A stretch of DNA of 64,000 nucleotides from Nitrospira_E sp052156535 (GTDB lineage: Bacteria > Nitrospirota > Nitrospiria > Nitrospirales > UBA8639): NCBI RefSeq assembly GCF_052156535.1, contig NZ_JBQKUP010000041.1, forward strand, positions 434,001-498,000, in the 5' to 3' direction. A program made the position numbers and the translations under genes. Under the pieces are notes generated by a model, which saw only the letters and a program-made list of their open reading frames with translations, did not search any database and had not been told where the DNA came from. Numbering within the stretch: position 1 is the stretch's first letter; every line of letters begins with the position of its first letter. Shown one piece after another: positions 49,554 through 58,292 of the stretch.

Positions 49554-50438
49554 TTAGAGTTGCCGTAGTGCAGTCACTCTCGCTTCGATTGGCGGGTGGG
49601 TCGCAAATACCTGCATGAAACTGTGCGATTTTCCGGATATCTTCATCGTAGCCAGCGCATCTTGGGAGCTATATTCAAATTGGGTGCGTTGTACCCAACG
49701 ATCAATGCCCTCCAGAGCAGAGATCATATGTTCTTTGCCTACAGTGTTGGCTGCGAACCGGTCGGCTGCAAATTCCCGACGGCGGGACCACCAGCTAATG
49801 GGAATCATCGCCAGGACGGAGAGAACGATTTGCAACACGATATACACTCCAAATCCTAGCGCCTCATTACGTTCCGCTACCTGCCGATAGATAAAGCGGC
49901 TAATAAAGTAGACAAAGGTATTCATCAGGCCTGCCAACACGGTTGTGGTAAACATATCGCCGTTGTAGACATGGCCCATTTCATGAGCCAGGACGGCTCG
50001 CACTTCACCTTCATTAAGGTTGTTGAGCAGGCCGGTTGATACGGCCACCATCGAGTTGTTTCTTGTGGGCCCCGTGGCAAACGCATTAGGGTCTGGCGAT
50101 TCATAAATCCATACTTCCGGCATGGAAATGTTTAACTTTTCAGATATTTTTTGGACGGTGTCAAACACGAGCCTTTCCGCCTGGTTTCGCGGTTCTGTGA
50201 TTTGCGTGCAGTCTATAAAGGCCCTGGCCATTTGTTTGGAAAAGGCCAAACTGATAAATGCACCACCAAATCCAATGACAAATGCCCATAACAGATCCAT
50301 TTGAGCGATTGATCCACGGAGATCGATTCCGAAGGCCGGGAGAATCATCTCAGATAACACGGTGAACGAAATTGAGAGGGTAATAAAGATGAGGATATTG
50401 GCAATCAGTAATAAACCAATTCCTTTAAGTTTTTTCAT
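49554..50438 (-). CDS. htpX: Membrane zinc metalloprotease HtpX (M48)
   Basis: 294 residues from ATG 50438, the start supported by GGGAGA upstream. Two N-terminal membrane segments, zinc motif HEMGH in VLAHEMGHVYNGD (about 140), two more membrane segments, and the third ligand Glu in RREFAADRFAANTVG. It degrades misfolded inner-membrane proteins on the cytoplasmic side, often under heat or envelope stress. Reads toward the STAS gene with a shared terminator. Confidence 0.93.
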   Translation of the reverse strand: MKKLKGIGLLLIANILIFITLSISFTVLSEMILPAFGIDLRGSIAQMDLLWAFVIGFGGAFISLAFSKQMARAFIDCTQITEPRNQAERLVFDTVQKISEKLNISMPEVWIYESPDPNAFATGPTRNNSMVAVSTGLLNNLNEGEVRAVLAHEMGHVYNGDMFTTTVLAGLMNTFVYFISRFIYRQVAERNEALGFGVYIVLQIVLSVLAMIPISWWSRRREFAADRFAANTVGKEHMISALEGIDRWVQRTQFEYSSQDALATMKISGKSHSFMQVFATHPPIEARVTALRQL

Positions 50439-50628
50439 AGACAATCTCCCTTAATTGTTCCACATCCGCTTGTGGAAACACGCTAATTTGTTCGACTTCA
50501 TGAATGATTAAATGATCCCTTTACCAGTGTCCTCAAAACCGACTTTAGGTTTCAACTTGTTGGAAGATAACACCTTTTCCATGAGAGTCAAGAGAGGCAA
50601 AAGCGTGACCCTCGCCTGGAAAACCGTT

Positions 50629-51099
50629 ATGATATCTTTACCGATGAGGAGATCATTTATTCTAGACATTTTTTCTGTAAAACATTATACACGATTGATA
50701 TTGAGTCTTGTCGTGGTGACGGGCTATGGGAGTCTTTCCGACCGTCTATACGCCCAATTGTCGGAGTCTTCCCTGCCTCCAGTGGAGGAACCTTTCGGGC
50801 AACAGGTCATGATCAGTATGGAAAGTTATGCCTTTACGCCATCGGAAGTGGTGGTGAAAGCCGGTAAACCCCTGACCCTGACTCTGAGTAATCAGTCCTT
50901 TTTGGTTCCTCATAATTTTTTGCTGGATGACCCCGGCGGCATGCGTCTGGTGGACGTGGATATTTCCAGCGGCGATACGAAAGCTGTCACCCTCACATTG
51001 ACCGAGCCCGGCATCTACCCTTTTTATTGCGATAAACAGCTTCTGTTCTTTCCCACGCATCGTGAGCAAGGGATGGAAGGCCGTCTCATCGTTCGCTAG
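50629..51099 (+). CDS. Exported cupredoxin-like protein
   Basis: About 156 residues from ATG 50629; the start is uncertain because upstream (50512, 50581) and downstream (50644) Met codons are also possible. Signal-like segment LILSLVVVTGYGSLSDRLYAQ. The cupredoxin domain starts QQVMISMESYAFTPSEVVVKAGKPL. Type-1 copper ligands fit H in VPHNFLLD, C in YPFYCDK, H in PTHREQGM and the following M. It may carry electrons in the periplasm. It lies 3 bases before the squalene synthase gene, so co-transcription is likely. Copper occupancy is inferred. Confidence 0.78.
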   Translation: MISLPMRRSFILDIFSVKHYTRLILSLVVVTGYGSLSDRLYAQLSESSLPPVEEPFGQQVMISMESYAFTPSEVVVKAGKPLTLTLSNQSFLVPHNFLLDDPGGMRLVDVDISSGDTKAVTLTLTEPGIYPFYCDKQLLFFPTHREQGMEGRLIVR

Positions 51100-51102
51100 C
51101 TT

Positions 51103-52146
51103 ATGCGCCTTTCTCCACCGGATCAACACCTCCTCGGGGAGGTGCTCAAGCGGGTTTCCCGCTCTTTTTATTTAACCCTGGCAATCCTGCCCCGCGCGGT
51201 TCGTTCACAAATTGGTCTGGCCTATTTGTTGGCCAGAGCTGCGGATACGATCGCCGATACGGGAAAACTAGAGGATGGGGTCCGCCTGGAATGTTTACGT
51301 CTGTTAAAAGGGCAGCTATGGGGAAGTGCCGCCGATTTGGCACAAATCAAAAAAATCCAGGTGCAAGTCCTCACGAAACAAAGTAATCCTGATGAGCGCC
51401 GCTTGTTGGAAGAATTGGAGGGGTGTTTCCGAATTTACCAACAATTTAGCCCAACCGACCGGTCTCAGATTGCGCAGGTTCTGTCGGTGCTGATTGGAGG
51501 GATGGAATTTGACCTCCATCAGTTTCCCCAAAAATCGGAAGGGCAGCCAGTACGCGCCTTACAGGCGATTCATGAATTTGAATATTATACCTATGCGGTT
51601 GCGGGATGTGTGGGAGAGTTTTGGACGAAGATGGTATGCAGCCACCTTCCGGGATTTCGAGGGTGGGATCAGGCCTGCATGATTCCTCTTGGCATTCGCT
51701 ATGGGAAGGGGTTGCAAATGGTCAATATTCTAAGGGATTTGCCACTGGATTTGAGAAATGGGCGGTGTTATATCCCGACAGTGTTGCTGGATCAAGTATC
51801 TCTTACTCCCCGGCAACTGCTCGATGAGAGCTCTGCACCCGCATTTCGCCCCCTCTTCAGAAAATTAATACAGGAGGCGCGAGATCATTTAGATCAAGGA
51901 TGGCGCTATACAATGGCCATACCCCGCCTGGAGATTCGCCTTCGGTTGGCCTGCATGTGGCCGATTTTGATCGGGATCCGTACCTTACAACAGTTGTCGG
52001 TGTCCCCGCTTGTGCTAAGTCCGCACTCACCAATCAAAATTGCACGGAGGGATGTCTATCAAATCGTGGCGTCAACCGGACTCACCGGTGGCTGTGGTAC
52101 TGTGGGTACGGCCTATTGGGGATATTGGAGGAAGCGGATTATTTAA
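51103..52146 (+). CDS. Squalene/phytoene synthase family protein
   Basis: 347 residues. SRSFYLTLAILPRAVRSQIGLAYLLARAADTIADT contains the first Asp-rich site (DTIAD, about 49). The second is GLQMVNILRDLPLDLRNGRCYIP (about 215). This family joins two prenyl diphosphates. The pattern is closer to squalene synthase than phytoene synthase, suggesting squalene for hopanoids, but the product is not certain. Starts 3 bases after the cupredoxin gene. Confidence 0.85.
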   Translation: MRLSPPDQHLLGEVLKRVSRSFYLTLAILPRAVRSQIGLAYLLARAADTIADTGKLEDGVRLECLRLLKGQLWGSAADLAQIKKIQVQVLTKQSNPDERRLLEELEGCFRIYQQFSPTDRSQIAQVLSVLIGGMEFDLHQFPQKSEGQPVRALQAIHEFEYYTYAVAGCVGEFWTKMVCSHLPGFRGWDQACMIPLGIRYGKGLQMVNILRDLPLDLRNGRCYIPTVLLDQVSLTPRQLLDESSAPAFRPLFRKLIQEARDHLDQGWRYTMAIPRLEIRLRLACMWPILIGIRTLQQLSVSPLVLSPHSPIKIARRDVYQIVASTGLTGGCGTVGTAYWGYWRKRII

Positions 52147-52147
52147 T

Positions 52148-52426
52148 TTACTCTTGCTTCGGTATGAGAAGTTTTTCGCCTTTGCGGAAGACTCCGTAAA
52201 TGGCCTGAGATGGGCAGGCATCCAGACAGAGGCGGCACGATTCCATGCACCGTGACGAATCGAATTTGTAGGGAGGAGTCGAAAGCCAGGCTCCTGTCGG
52301 ACAAATTGGAATGCAGATCGCATTATGGGTGCAACGGTCCGGATGTCGGACCAAGTGGTCTCTTCTCACCATCATAGGGCTCACTCCTTCAAAAAGGGCT
52401 CCGGAAAACATTTCAAGCATATTCAT
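52148..52426 (-). CDS. 4Fe-4S ferredoxin-like protein
   Basis: 92 residues from ATG 52426, which overlaps the stop of the upstream gene (ATGA). Two Cys clusters: RCTHNAICIPICPTGAW (irregular, C-x5-C-x3-C-P) and CMESCRLCLDACPSQAIYG (C-x3-C-x2-C-x3-C-P). At least one 4Fe-4S cluster is likely, and perhaps two. It is an electron carrier near a redox protein pair. It converges with the squalene synthase gene across a single-base gap. Confidence 0.75.
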   Translation of the reverse strand: MNMLEMFSGALFEGVSPMMVRRDHLVRHPDRCTHNAICIPICPTGAWLSTPPYKFDSSRCMESCRLCLDACPSQAIYGVFRKGEKLLIPKQE

Positions 52427-52857
52427 TGTGAATGATGATTCTCCCTGTCCCATTGTTTGACTAAATCCTGAATGCGCGATTTGAGTTCAGGAATTCGATC
52501 AAGGTTGTTATCAATGGCATTCAGAATATTTTCTAACCTGGCCATGCGTCCCAATTCCTGATCCAGGCGTGTCAGATGATCGTATTCCGTGAATGCGGCG
52601 GCATGAATGGATTCAAGATGTGGACGAGCGGCCACGAGCCCGGCTGTCACCATTTGCGGTTCGTCATGAACGGGCGGGGTAACAACAAATCGGCCTTCAG
52701 ATAGGAGGAGGACGGTATGGGGGGCATGTCCGGGAATCGGGAGGACTCGTTCAATGGAGGCTCCTATCCCCTGGTCCCAGGAGGAGAGCCAGCCGGGAAA
52801 GGACTTTAAAAAGGCCACTTTTCGTAAGTTGGCTTTCCATTTGTCTTCATTGCCCAT
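52423..52857 (-). CDS. Hypothetical protein with C-terminal coiled coil
   Basis: 144 residues. The N-terminal 70 form a mixed region (FLKSFPGWLSSWDQGIGASIERVLPIPGHAPHTVLLLSEGRFVV). The last 50 are heptad-like (HLTRLDQELGRMARLENILNAIDNNLDRIPELKSRIQDLVKQW). Translationally coupled to the ferredoxin gene, so the two products probably work together, perhaps as an electron-transfer pair. No family recognised. Confidence 0.6.
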   Translation of the reverse strand: MGNEDKWKANLRKVAFLKSFPGWLSSWDQGIGASIERVLPIPGHAPHTVLLLSEGRFVVTPPVHDEPQMVTAGLVAARPHLESIHAAAFTEYDHLTRLDQELGRMARLENILNAIDNNLDRIPELKSRIQDLVKQWDRENHHSQ

Positions 52858-52931
52858 AAGATGAAGGCCATGCGCCAGGTAGTGGCGACAGATTTAGGGG
52901 ACCAGTGGTCCGAGTGTAAAAGGACAAGGCA

Positions 52932-53276
52932 TTAGGAATTGACTGTGGGTAACGAACCATTTTTCCCTGGCATCAGGAGCCGTTCCACAATTTCCCCTTT
53001 ACCGATATGTCGCTCCATGATTTCGGTGACATCAGCTTCCTGGCCAACCCAATACCAAATGCCTTCGGGATAGATGACGACGCTAGGTCCGTACTCACAT
53101 TGGTCCAGACATCCGGCTTTGTTTGCACGGACAATGCCTTTTAACCCTAACCGCTCGACTTCTTTTTTAAAAAAAGCATGTAATCCGACGGATCCCAAGG
53201 CAGCGCAACATCCCCGTGGATCTCCCTTGGGCCGTTCATTGATGCACACGAAAATATGATGTGTGAATTTACTCAT
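52932..53276 (-). CDS. Thioredoxin-like 2Fe-2S ferredoxin
   Basis: 114 residues. HIFVCINERPKGDPRGCCAALG, then AGCLDQCEYGPSVVIYPEGIWYWVG: Cys pattern C, C and C-x3-C binding one 2Fe-2S cluster on a thioredoxin-like fold, as in (2Fe-2S) ferredoxins of the Shethna type. It could donate electrons or protect nitrogenase-like enzymes in other species. It is 74 bases upstream of the coiled-coil gene on the same strand. Confidence 0.88.
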   Translation of the reverse strand: MSKFTHHIFVCINERPKGDPRGCCAALGSVGLHAFFKKEVERLGLKGIVRANKAGCLDQCEYGPSVVIYPEGIWYWVGQEADVTEIMERHIGKGEIVERLLMPGKNGSLPTVNS

Positions 53277-53479
53277 ACTCGTTAAATTCCCATGATAATA
53301 ACCGAAAAAAGCAAAGGGAAAATAAAGAGCCGATCTTACCTGAGGATTCAGGAACCTGTCCAGGTCACGGGAACGGGTCGCTTGGAAAGTCCTCGTATTT
53401 ATTGGACAAAACGTAGATAGTTGGTGAATAGGATGTGGGCCGACCTCAGGGCCACAGAGAGGTGAAAGGGGTTAAGAAT

Positions 53480-54586
53480 ATGGTGATTGGGATCCCAAAA
53501 GAAATTAAGGATCATGAATTTCGTGTGGCACTGACTCCCCATGGCGTGAAGGAATTGTGTGGTCGCGGGCATCGGGTCGTCATTCAACAGGGAGCCGGAG
53601 AGGGGAGTGGGTTCAGTGATGACCTCTATCGGCAAGCAGGTGCAGTTCTGGCCCAAACGATGGAAGCGACGTATGGAGAGGCTCAACTCATTGTGAAGGT
53701 CAAGGAACCGCAATCTGAAGAGTGGATTTTTCTGAGGAAAGATCATGTGGTCTTTACTTACCTGCACCTGGCGGCCTCCAAAGCCTTGACAGAGGCTTTG
53801 CTGAGAATCGGGTGCGCAGCCATCGCCTACGAAACGACTGAGGATGCAAAGGGACAATTTCCTCTTTTGCGTCCCATGAGTGAAATTGCCGGACGAATGT
53901 CGGTACAAATTGGGGCACATTATTTGGAAAAACAACGTGGAGGTTCCGGGGTCTTGTTAGGTGGGGTGCCTGGAGTTCCACCAGGGGAGGTCGTGGTATT
54001 GGGCTCGGGGGTCGTGGGGACCTCTGCCGTAAAGATTGCGGTGGGGATGGGAGCCAATGTCACGGTGTTAAGTCTGGATCTCTGGCAGTTACGCATGTTG
54101 GATGATCACTATCCCGGTCGCCTCGTCACCGTGGCTTCCACCCAGTCCATGATTCACCACTTTCTTGCGCGCGCAGATCTTGTGATTGGAGCCGTGTATC
54201 TACCTGCGGCACGAACGCCTCGGGTGATCACGAGATCCATGATTTCGGACATGAAACCGGGATCAGTGGTGGTCGATGTTTCGGTTGATCAGGGTGGGTG
54301 TGCGGAGACGACCAGCCCGACCACGCATAGCGATCCGGTCTATGTTGTTGATGGAGTCCTGCATTATGCCGTCGCAAATATTCCTGGAATTGTTCCATAT
54401 ACATCGACTTTAGCCTTGACCAACGCCACGCTACCTTTTATAGTCCAGCTGGTCGAAGAAGGGTTGGAAGGTTCGTTGCGCAACCATCCTGGCTTACGAA
54501 ATGGATTGAACGTGTTCAGTAGTCGTGTGACATGCCAAGCCGTTGCCGATGCTCATGGATTATCGTATGAGCCTTTTCCTTCTTGA
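53480..54586 (+). CDS. ald: Alanine dehydrogenase
   Basis: 368 residues from ATG 53480, preceded by AAAGGGG; the earlier in-frame Met is outside the family. Opening MVIGIPKEIKDHEFRVALTP, substrate residues in FPLLRPMSEIAGRMSVQ and the NAD loop LGSGVVGTSAVKIAVGMGA are characteristic. Catalyses reversible oxidative deamination of alanine to pyruvate and ammonia using NAD+. Precedes tRNA-Pro by 19 bases. Confidence 0.95.
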   Translation: MVIGIPKEIKDHEFRVALTPHGVKELCGRGHRVVIQQGAGEGSGFSDDLYRQAGAVLAQTMEATYGEAQLIVKVKEPQSEEWIFLRKDHVVFTYLHLAASKALTEALLRIGCAAIAYETTEDAKGQFPLLRPMSEIAGRMSVQIGAHYLEKQRGGSGVLLGGVPGVPPGEVVVLGSGVVGTSAVKIAVGMGANVTVLSLDLWQLRMLDDHYPGRLVTVASTQSMIHHFLARADLVIGAVYLPAARTPRVITRSMISDMKPGSVVVDVSVDQGGCAETTSPTTHSDPVYVVDGVLHYAVANIPGIVPYTSTLALTNATLPFIVQLVEEGLEGSLRNHPGLRNGLNVFSSRVTCQAVADAHGLSYEPFPS

Positions 54587-54605
54587 TCAGTAGACTCGTA
54601 ATGAT

Positions 54606-54682
<77 letters not shown>

Positions 54683-54694
54683 GTTATCAATATT

Positions 54695-54736
54695 CCACTG
54701 AATGTTTTTCTCCTACAGTGGTTTTCTGTTTTTTTA
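54695..54736 (+). terminator. Possible terminator after tRNA-Pro
   Basis: 6-bp stem CCACTG/CAGTGG with a 15-base loop, followed by TTTTCTGTTTTTTT. The loop is long but the T run is strong. Confidence 0.5.
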
Positions 54737-54898
54737 CATATTCTATCAACAGCGAGAGTGTCTCACGCCAAAAATATTTGGGAGACATTCGTCCTGTAAG
54801 GCACAAATCCCTTTAGGGCGGCAAGACCACGCAATGACCGATGTTTGAATCGGGAATGGAGAGGGGCCGTCTCTGAGAAATAGAGACGAATTGGTCAG

Positions 54899-55522
54899 AT
54901 GGATAGCCTAGGAATAATTTTCGGCGGCCTCGGTTTGTGTCTCGCGAGTGTGGCGCTCTGGTCTATTCGGCGACTCCATCAGGAGCTTATACGCCTGAAA
55001 CGTGAGCAATATAATCTTGAGCGGAAGGTGGGCGCACTTTCTGGAAAAATCGAATCAGTCGTAGAGCCTTTACGCATCCAGACGGCACTCCTGGCTCGAG
55101 GTCAGCGTGTCTCCGATACGTTGATTAGAAATGGCCTGCTGTATCACGAGATTTCCGGCACGGATGCAGCACAATTGGTGGCGCCATCTTCCTCCTCATC
55201 GAATGTTTTCGTGTTGGATGTCCGCACCAGAGCTGAATTTGCCAAACAGCGAATTCCGGGAGCAACTTTAATTCCTGTTGAGGATTTAGAAATACGGTAT
55301 CAGGCGGAACTTCCGATTGAATCTGATAAAATCCTGGTGTATTGCGCGGGTGGTGATCGGAGTCGTCTTGCCTGCGATTTTCTGAGTCGACATAATTATC
55401 CTAATATTTATCTTCTGAAAAATGGATTACAAGGGTGGACGGGCCCCCTGGAAGGGGATTCGAGTGGAGCCCTCATTCAAATATTGTCTAAATCACGGGT
55501 GTCTTCACCTTCTGTAGAATAG
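54899..55522 (+). CDS. Membrane-anchored rhodanese-like protein
   Basis: 207 residues. One membrane segment at the N-terminus (about 3-22), a coiled coil (about 27-60, LHQELIRLKREQYNLERKVG), then a rhodanese domain from about 100: NVFVLDVRTRAEFAKQRIPGA and the active-site loop VYCAGGDRS (Cys about 158). It may move sulfur, or act as a phosphatase-like binder. It is on the plus strand, far from the sulfur-carrier operon. Location: membrane-bound. Confidence 0.8.
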   Translation: MDSLGIIFGGLGLCLASVALWSIRRLHQELIRLKREQYNLERKVGALSGKIESVVEPLRIQTALLARGQRVSDTLIRNGLLYHEISGTDAAQLVAPSSSSSNVFVLDVRTRAEFAKQRIPGATLIPVEDLEIRYQAELPIESDKILVYCAGGDRSRLACDFLSRHNYPNIYLLKNGLQGWTGPLEGDSSGALIQILSKSRVSSPSVE

Positions 55523-55554
55523 ATCCACGTATTCATCGTTTAAGGAATGGAATT

Positions 55555-55962
55555 ATGCAGTCAGATTTAATTGTTTTGAATGTGATGGGTCCTTATCGGG
55601 AACCGCGCGAGCCGGCCTTTTCCTATGATTATTCCGTTCAGCGACCTGATTGGGCAACCGCACAGGGAGTAAGAGTGAAGGTCTCGATTGAACTGGAGTT
55701 GGACTATTTGAAAAACTCGATTCTAGGAGTCGTGGGCGGATCGGTTGGGCAACAGCTTCGAATTAATCAAATCCTTTCGCGAGCCATTGCAGATAAAAAA
55801 CTTGAGATTGCCGACGCGGATGGATTGCTGGCTGAGCGTCTGGATGTGATGATTGGGCCTTTTACAGGCGACTCCATTTCCCTGTTTGCTGAGTTGGATC
55901 AGTGGATGAAGGCTGAACAGGCTGTCCTGCGGAAATCTATCCACGATCAGACGGGACTCTGA
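55555..55962 (+). CDS. Conserved-looking hypothetical protein
   Basis: 135 residues, no signal or membrane segment. VKVSIELELDYLKNSILGVVGG and NQILSRAIADKKLEIADADGLLAERLDVMIGPFTGD look folded; the first 35 residues are loop-like. It lies 32 bases after the rhodanese gene and is likely co-transcribed. Family not recognised. Confidence 0.55.
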   Translation: MQSDLIVLNVMGPYREPREPAFSYDYSVQRPDWATAQGVRVKVSIELELDYLKNSILGVVGGSVGQQLRINQILSRAIADKKLEIADADGLLAERLDVMIGPFTGDSISLFAELDQWMKAEQAVLRKSIHDQTGL

Positions 55963-56039
55963 ACGCCACAGAATTTTTTTTGGAGTCAATCTCAGCAGGA
56001 GGTATGAGACTCTTCTCCCCCTCGCACATCTCAAATGTA

Positions 56040-56669
56040 TTAGAAGACGCGTTGATAGCGTTTTGAATACACCCCCGTCTCCTCCTCACCAAATCCCAGG
56101 GACGCATGCTCCGGCGAGTTTTTATTGTACAGGTCAATAGCATAGTGGCCGCGGACATTTTCCATCGCCACTTCGTATGGAATGGAGCTGGGATAAAATT
56201 CCCCAGGGGCATGAGCCCCCCGGCCTAAGGCCTTGGCTGATTCGGTCACGCCGTATTGGGCTTCTGAAAAAATATAGATGTCGGCAATGGCGAATTCCCC
56301 GAGTTTGTCTCCCGGTGTGGTGGGTGGCAGAAGGGTGTCCAGCGTATTCTCCAGGCGGGCTTTTTGGAAATATTGCAACAGCGCCACCACCTGACTATCT
56401 GTGGTGGCCGGAGGAACCAGAATGGTGATGGCTTTCATATCCGCGACGGTTCCGGTCGCCTCATATGTCGGAATGAGATCAGTCGATACGATGTCGTGGA
56501 GGCCCACGGGGGTCTTGGGCGTGGTTCCCGGTCCCTGATTGGGTAAATTTTTGGATTTAGGAATGATGAGGGTGATGAACAGCCATAAACCAAAAATGAC
56601 GCCAAACACCACGATAAGTGGGTGGATGCCTACCCGTCGACCCTCTGTTGGTTCTTCTTCCTGGCTCAC
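56040..56669 (-). CDS. Membrane-anchored protein of unknown function
   Basis: 209 residues from GTG 56669, whose start codon overlaps the mazG stop (GTGA); the longer frame would overlap mazG extensively. Membrane segment about 18-36 (PLIVVFGVIFGLWLFITLII), then a soluble domain: ITILVPPATTDSQVVALLQYFQKA, LGEFAIADIYIFSE and VRGHYAIDLYNKNSP. The spacing resembles a surface or periplasmic domain. Translationally coupled to mazG. No family recognised. Confidence 0.6.
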   Translation of the reverse strand: MSQEEEPTEGRRVGIHPLIVVFGVIFGLWLFITLIIPKSKNLPNQGPGTTPKTPVGLHDIVSTDLIPTYEATGTVADMKAITILVPPATTDSQVVALLQYFQKARLENTLDTLLPPTTPGDKLGEFAIADIYIFSEAQYGVTESAKALGRGAHAPGEFYPSSIPYEVAMENVRGHYAIDLYNKNSPEHASLGFGEEETGVYSKRYQRVF

Positions 56670-57586
56670 GTTGTGGCTCCTTCGATGCTTTCGGAAATCT
56701 GTGGTGGTTGCCGTTCCAGATGTTTGGCCGCATCCCACCATTTATCGAGTTGCGGAAGCGTATAGTCGCGAAGATCCTTCCCTTCCAACGCAGCTTGTGA
56801 TTCAACGAAATGAAACCTGGAGATAAATTTATTGGTGGCACGTCGTAACGCCTCTTCAGGATTGACTCGAAGGAACCGCGAGACATTGACTAAGGCAAAG
56901 AACACATCCCCCAACTCTTCTTCAATGGTGCTTTGAACCATCGGGTTTTCTGGTCGAGGAGTCCCTTCCGAGGGCGACGGATTACTTTGCGCAGCGGCAG
57001 CATATAATTCATTCAATTCTTCTTTGAATTTCTCCAAGGCCGGCTCAATGGTCTTCCAATCAAATCCTGCGCGAGAGGCCCGTTTTTGGACTTGAAAGGC
57101 ACGCTGGAGAGCTGGAGCGATTTTGGGAATCCCTTGTAAAAGTGACTGATGTCCCGGTTGAGTGGCTTGTTCTTGTTGTTTGAGTCGATCCCATTGCCGG
57201 CTTACATCGTGGGCTGTTGTGACAGGTGAAGCATCGGTGGTCTGTTGAAAAACATGGGGGTGGCGTCGAATCAGTTTATCGGCTAACCCGTTGGCCACGT
57301 CATTGAATGAAAATTGATTCTGTTCTGAGGCGATTTGTGTGTGAAACATAATCTGAAGCAAGAGATCGCCCAATTCCTCCTTGAGGGCGGAAGGCTGACC
57401 GGCATCTATGGCTTCCAGCACCTCATACGTTTCCTCAAGAAGATGGGGTTTGAGGGACTGACTCGTTTGTTCACGGTCCCAAGGGCAGCCGTCGGGTCCA
57501 CGCAATCTGGACATGATCGCCAGTAATTCCGACAAACATGTTGTCGGAGAAGCGGAGGAGGAATTTTCCGGAGATGGTTGAGTCAT
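56666..57586 (-). CDS. mazG: Nucleoside triphosphate pyrophosphohydrolase
   Basis: 306 residues, the two-domain form. First domain SRLRGPDGCPWDREQTSQSLKPHLLEETYEVLEAID with the Mg-binding EELGDLLLQIMFH; second domain EEELGDVFFALVNVSRFL. It removes pyrophosphate from abnormal NTPs and can act in (p)ppGpp turnover. A Pro/Ser-rich linker of about 30 residues sits between the domains. It is the upstream member of the two-gene minus-strand operon. Confidence 0.92.
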   Translation of the reverse strand: MTQPSPENSSSASPTTCLSELLAIMSRLRGPDGCPWDREQTSQSLKPHLLEETYEVLEAIDAGQPSALKEELGDLLLQIMFHTQIASEQNQFSFNDVANGLADKLIRRHPHVFQQTTDASPVTTAHDVSRQWDRLKQQEQATQPGHQSLLQGIPKIAPALQRAFQVQKRASRAGFDWKTIEPALEKFKEELNELYAAAAQSNPSPSEGTPRPENPMVQSTIEEELGDVFFALVNVSRFLRVNPEEALRRATNKFISRFHFVESQAALEGKDLRDYTLPQLDKWWDAAKHLERQPPQISESIEGATT

Positions 57587-57713
57587 GAGACTGCCAAAAA
57601 TTTTGAGTTAGGTGCGAGGGCATTATACCCGTTTTTTCCCTCAGTGTAAGTCCTGGATTCTTGATAGAGACCACCGGTTAGTGCTACTGTTTTCTCACTA
57701 TAGGAGGTATCCG

Positions 57714-58115
57714 ATGAGCGAAGAAGAACCAGGGTTTGTGATTCGGGATAAACGAGGGCGATCGGAGCCAGAAGCCTTTACTCCACCACCGCCAGAGTCC
57801 TCTATGGCGCAACCCCATTCTTCGGCAGAATCATCTCATGCGCCTCATCCTCCCTTGTCATTTTCATCGTTTGTTTTTTCCCTTGGAACCTCATCTCTCA
57901 TGCTGATGGGAGAGTCTTTGGATCCCCAACAGCCCGCACCGCCCATGAATCTTCCCCAGGCCAAGGAAATTGTTGATATCTTATCTTTGCTGGAAGAGAA
58001 GACCAAAGGAAATCTTACGTCTGAAGAAGCGTCCGTCTTAGGAGATATGCTCTATACCCTGCGGATGAAATATGTCAGCGTCACGTCAGGGAAGGGCAGT
58101 ACGGTTTCTCCCTGA
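57714..58115 (+). CDS. DUF1844-family protein
   Basis: 133 residues from ATG 57714 after AGGAGGT; codons before it are not family sequence. N-terminal 45 are Pro/Ser-rich. The C-terminal domain shows LSFSSFVFSLGTSSLMLMGE, then NLPQAKEIVDILSLLEEKTKGNLT and LGDMLYTLRMKYV, the DUF1844 pattern. These small proteins are usually found near core genes and have no defined function. Divergent to mazG. Confidence 0.85.
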   Translation: MSEEEPGFVIRDKRGRSEPEAFTPPPPESSMAQPHSSAESSHAPHPPLSFSSFVFSLGTSSLMLMGESLDPQQPAPPMNLPQAKEIVDILSLLEEKTKGNLTSEEASVLGDMLYTLRMKYVSVTSGKGSTVSP

Positions 58116-58292
58116 TTCCTGGCGAATCCTCTTCCTTCCCGCAAACTTCCAGGCGAGTGCTTCTCATTTCGCCCATAGGCAGACAGACGAATCGATAGTG
58201 GGGATGTGGTCGCGCCTTGCGCTGTTCCTGTTCTTGATCAATAATGATCATAGTTGACTGGCCCTTGGATGATATTCTCCCACTGACACGCC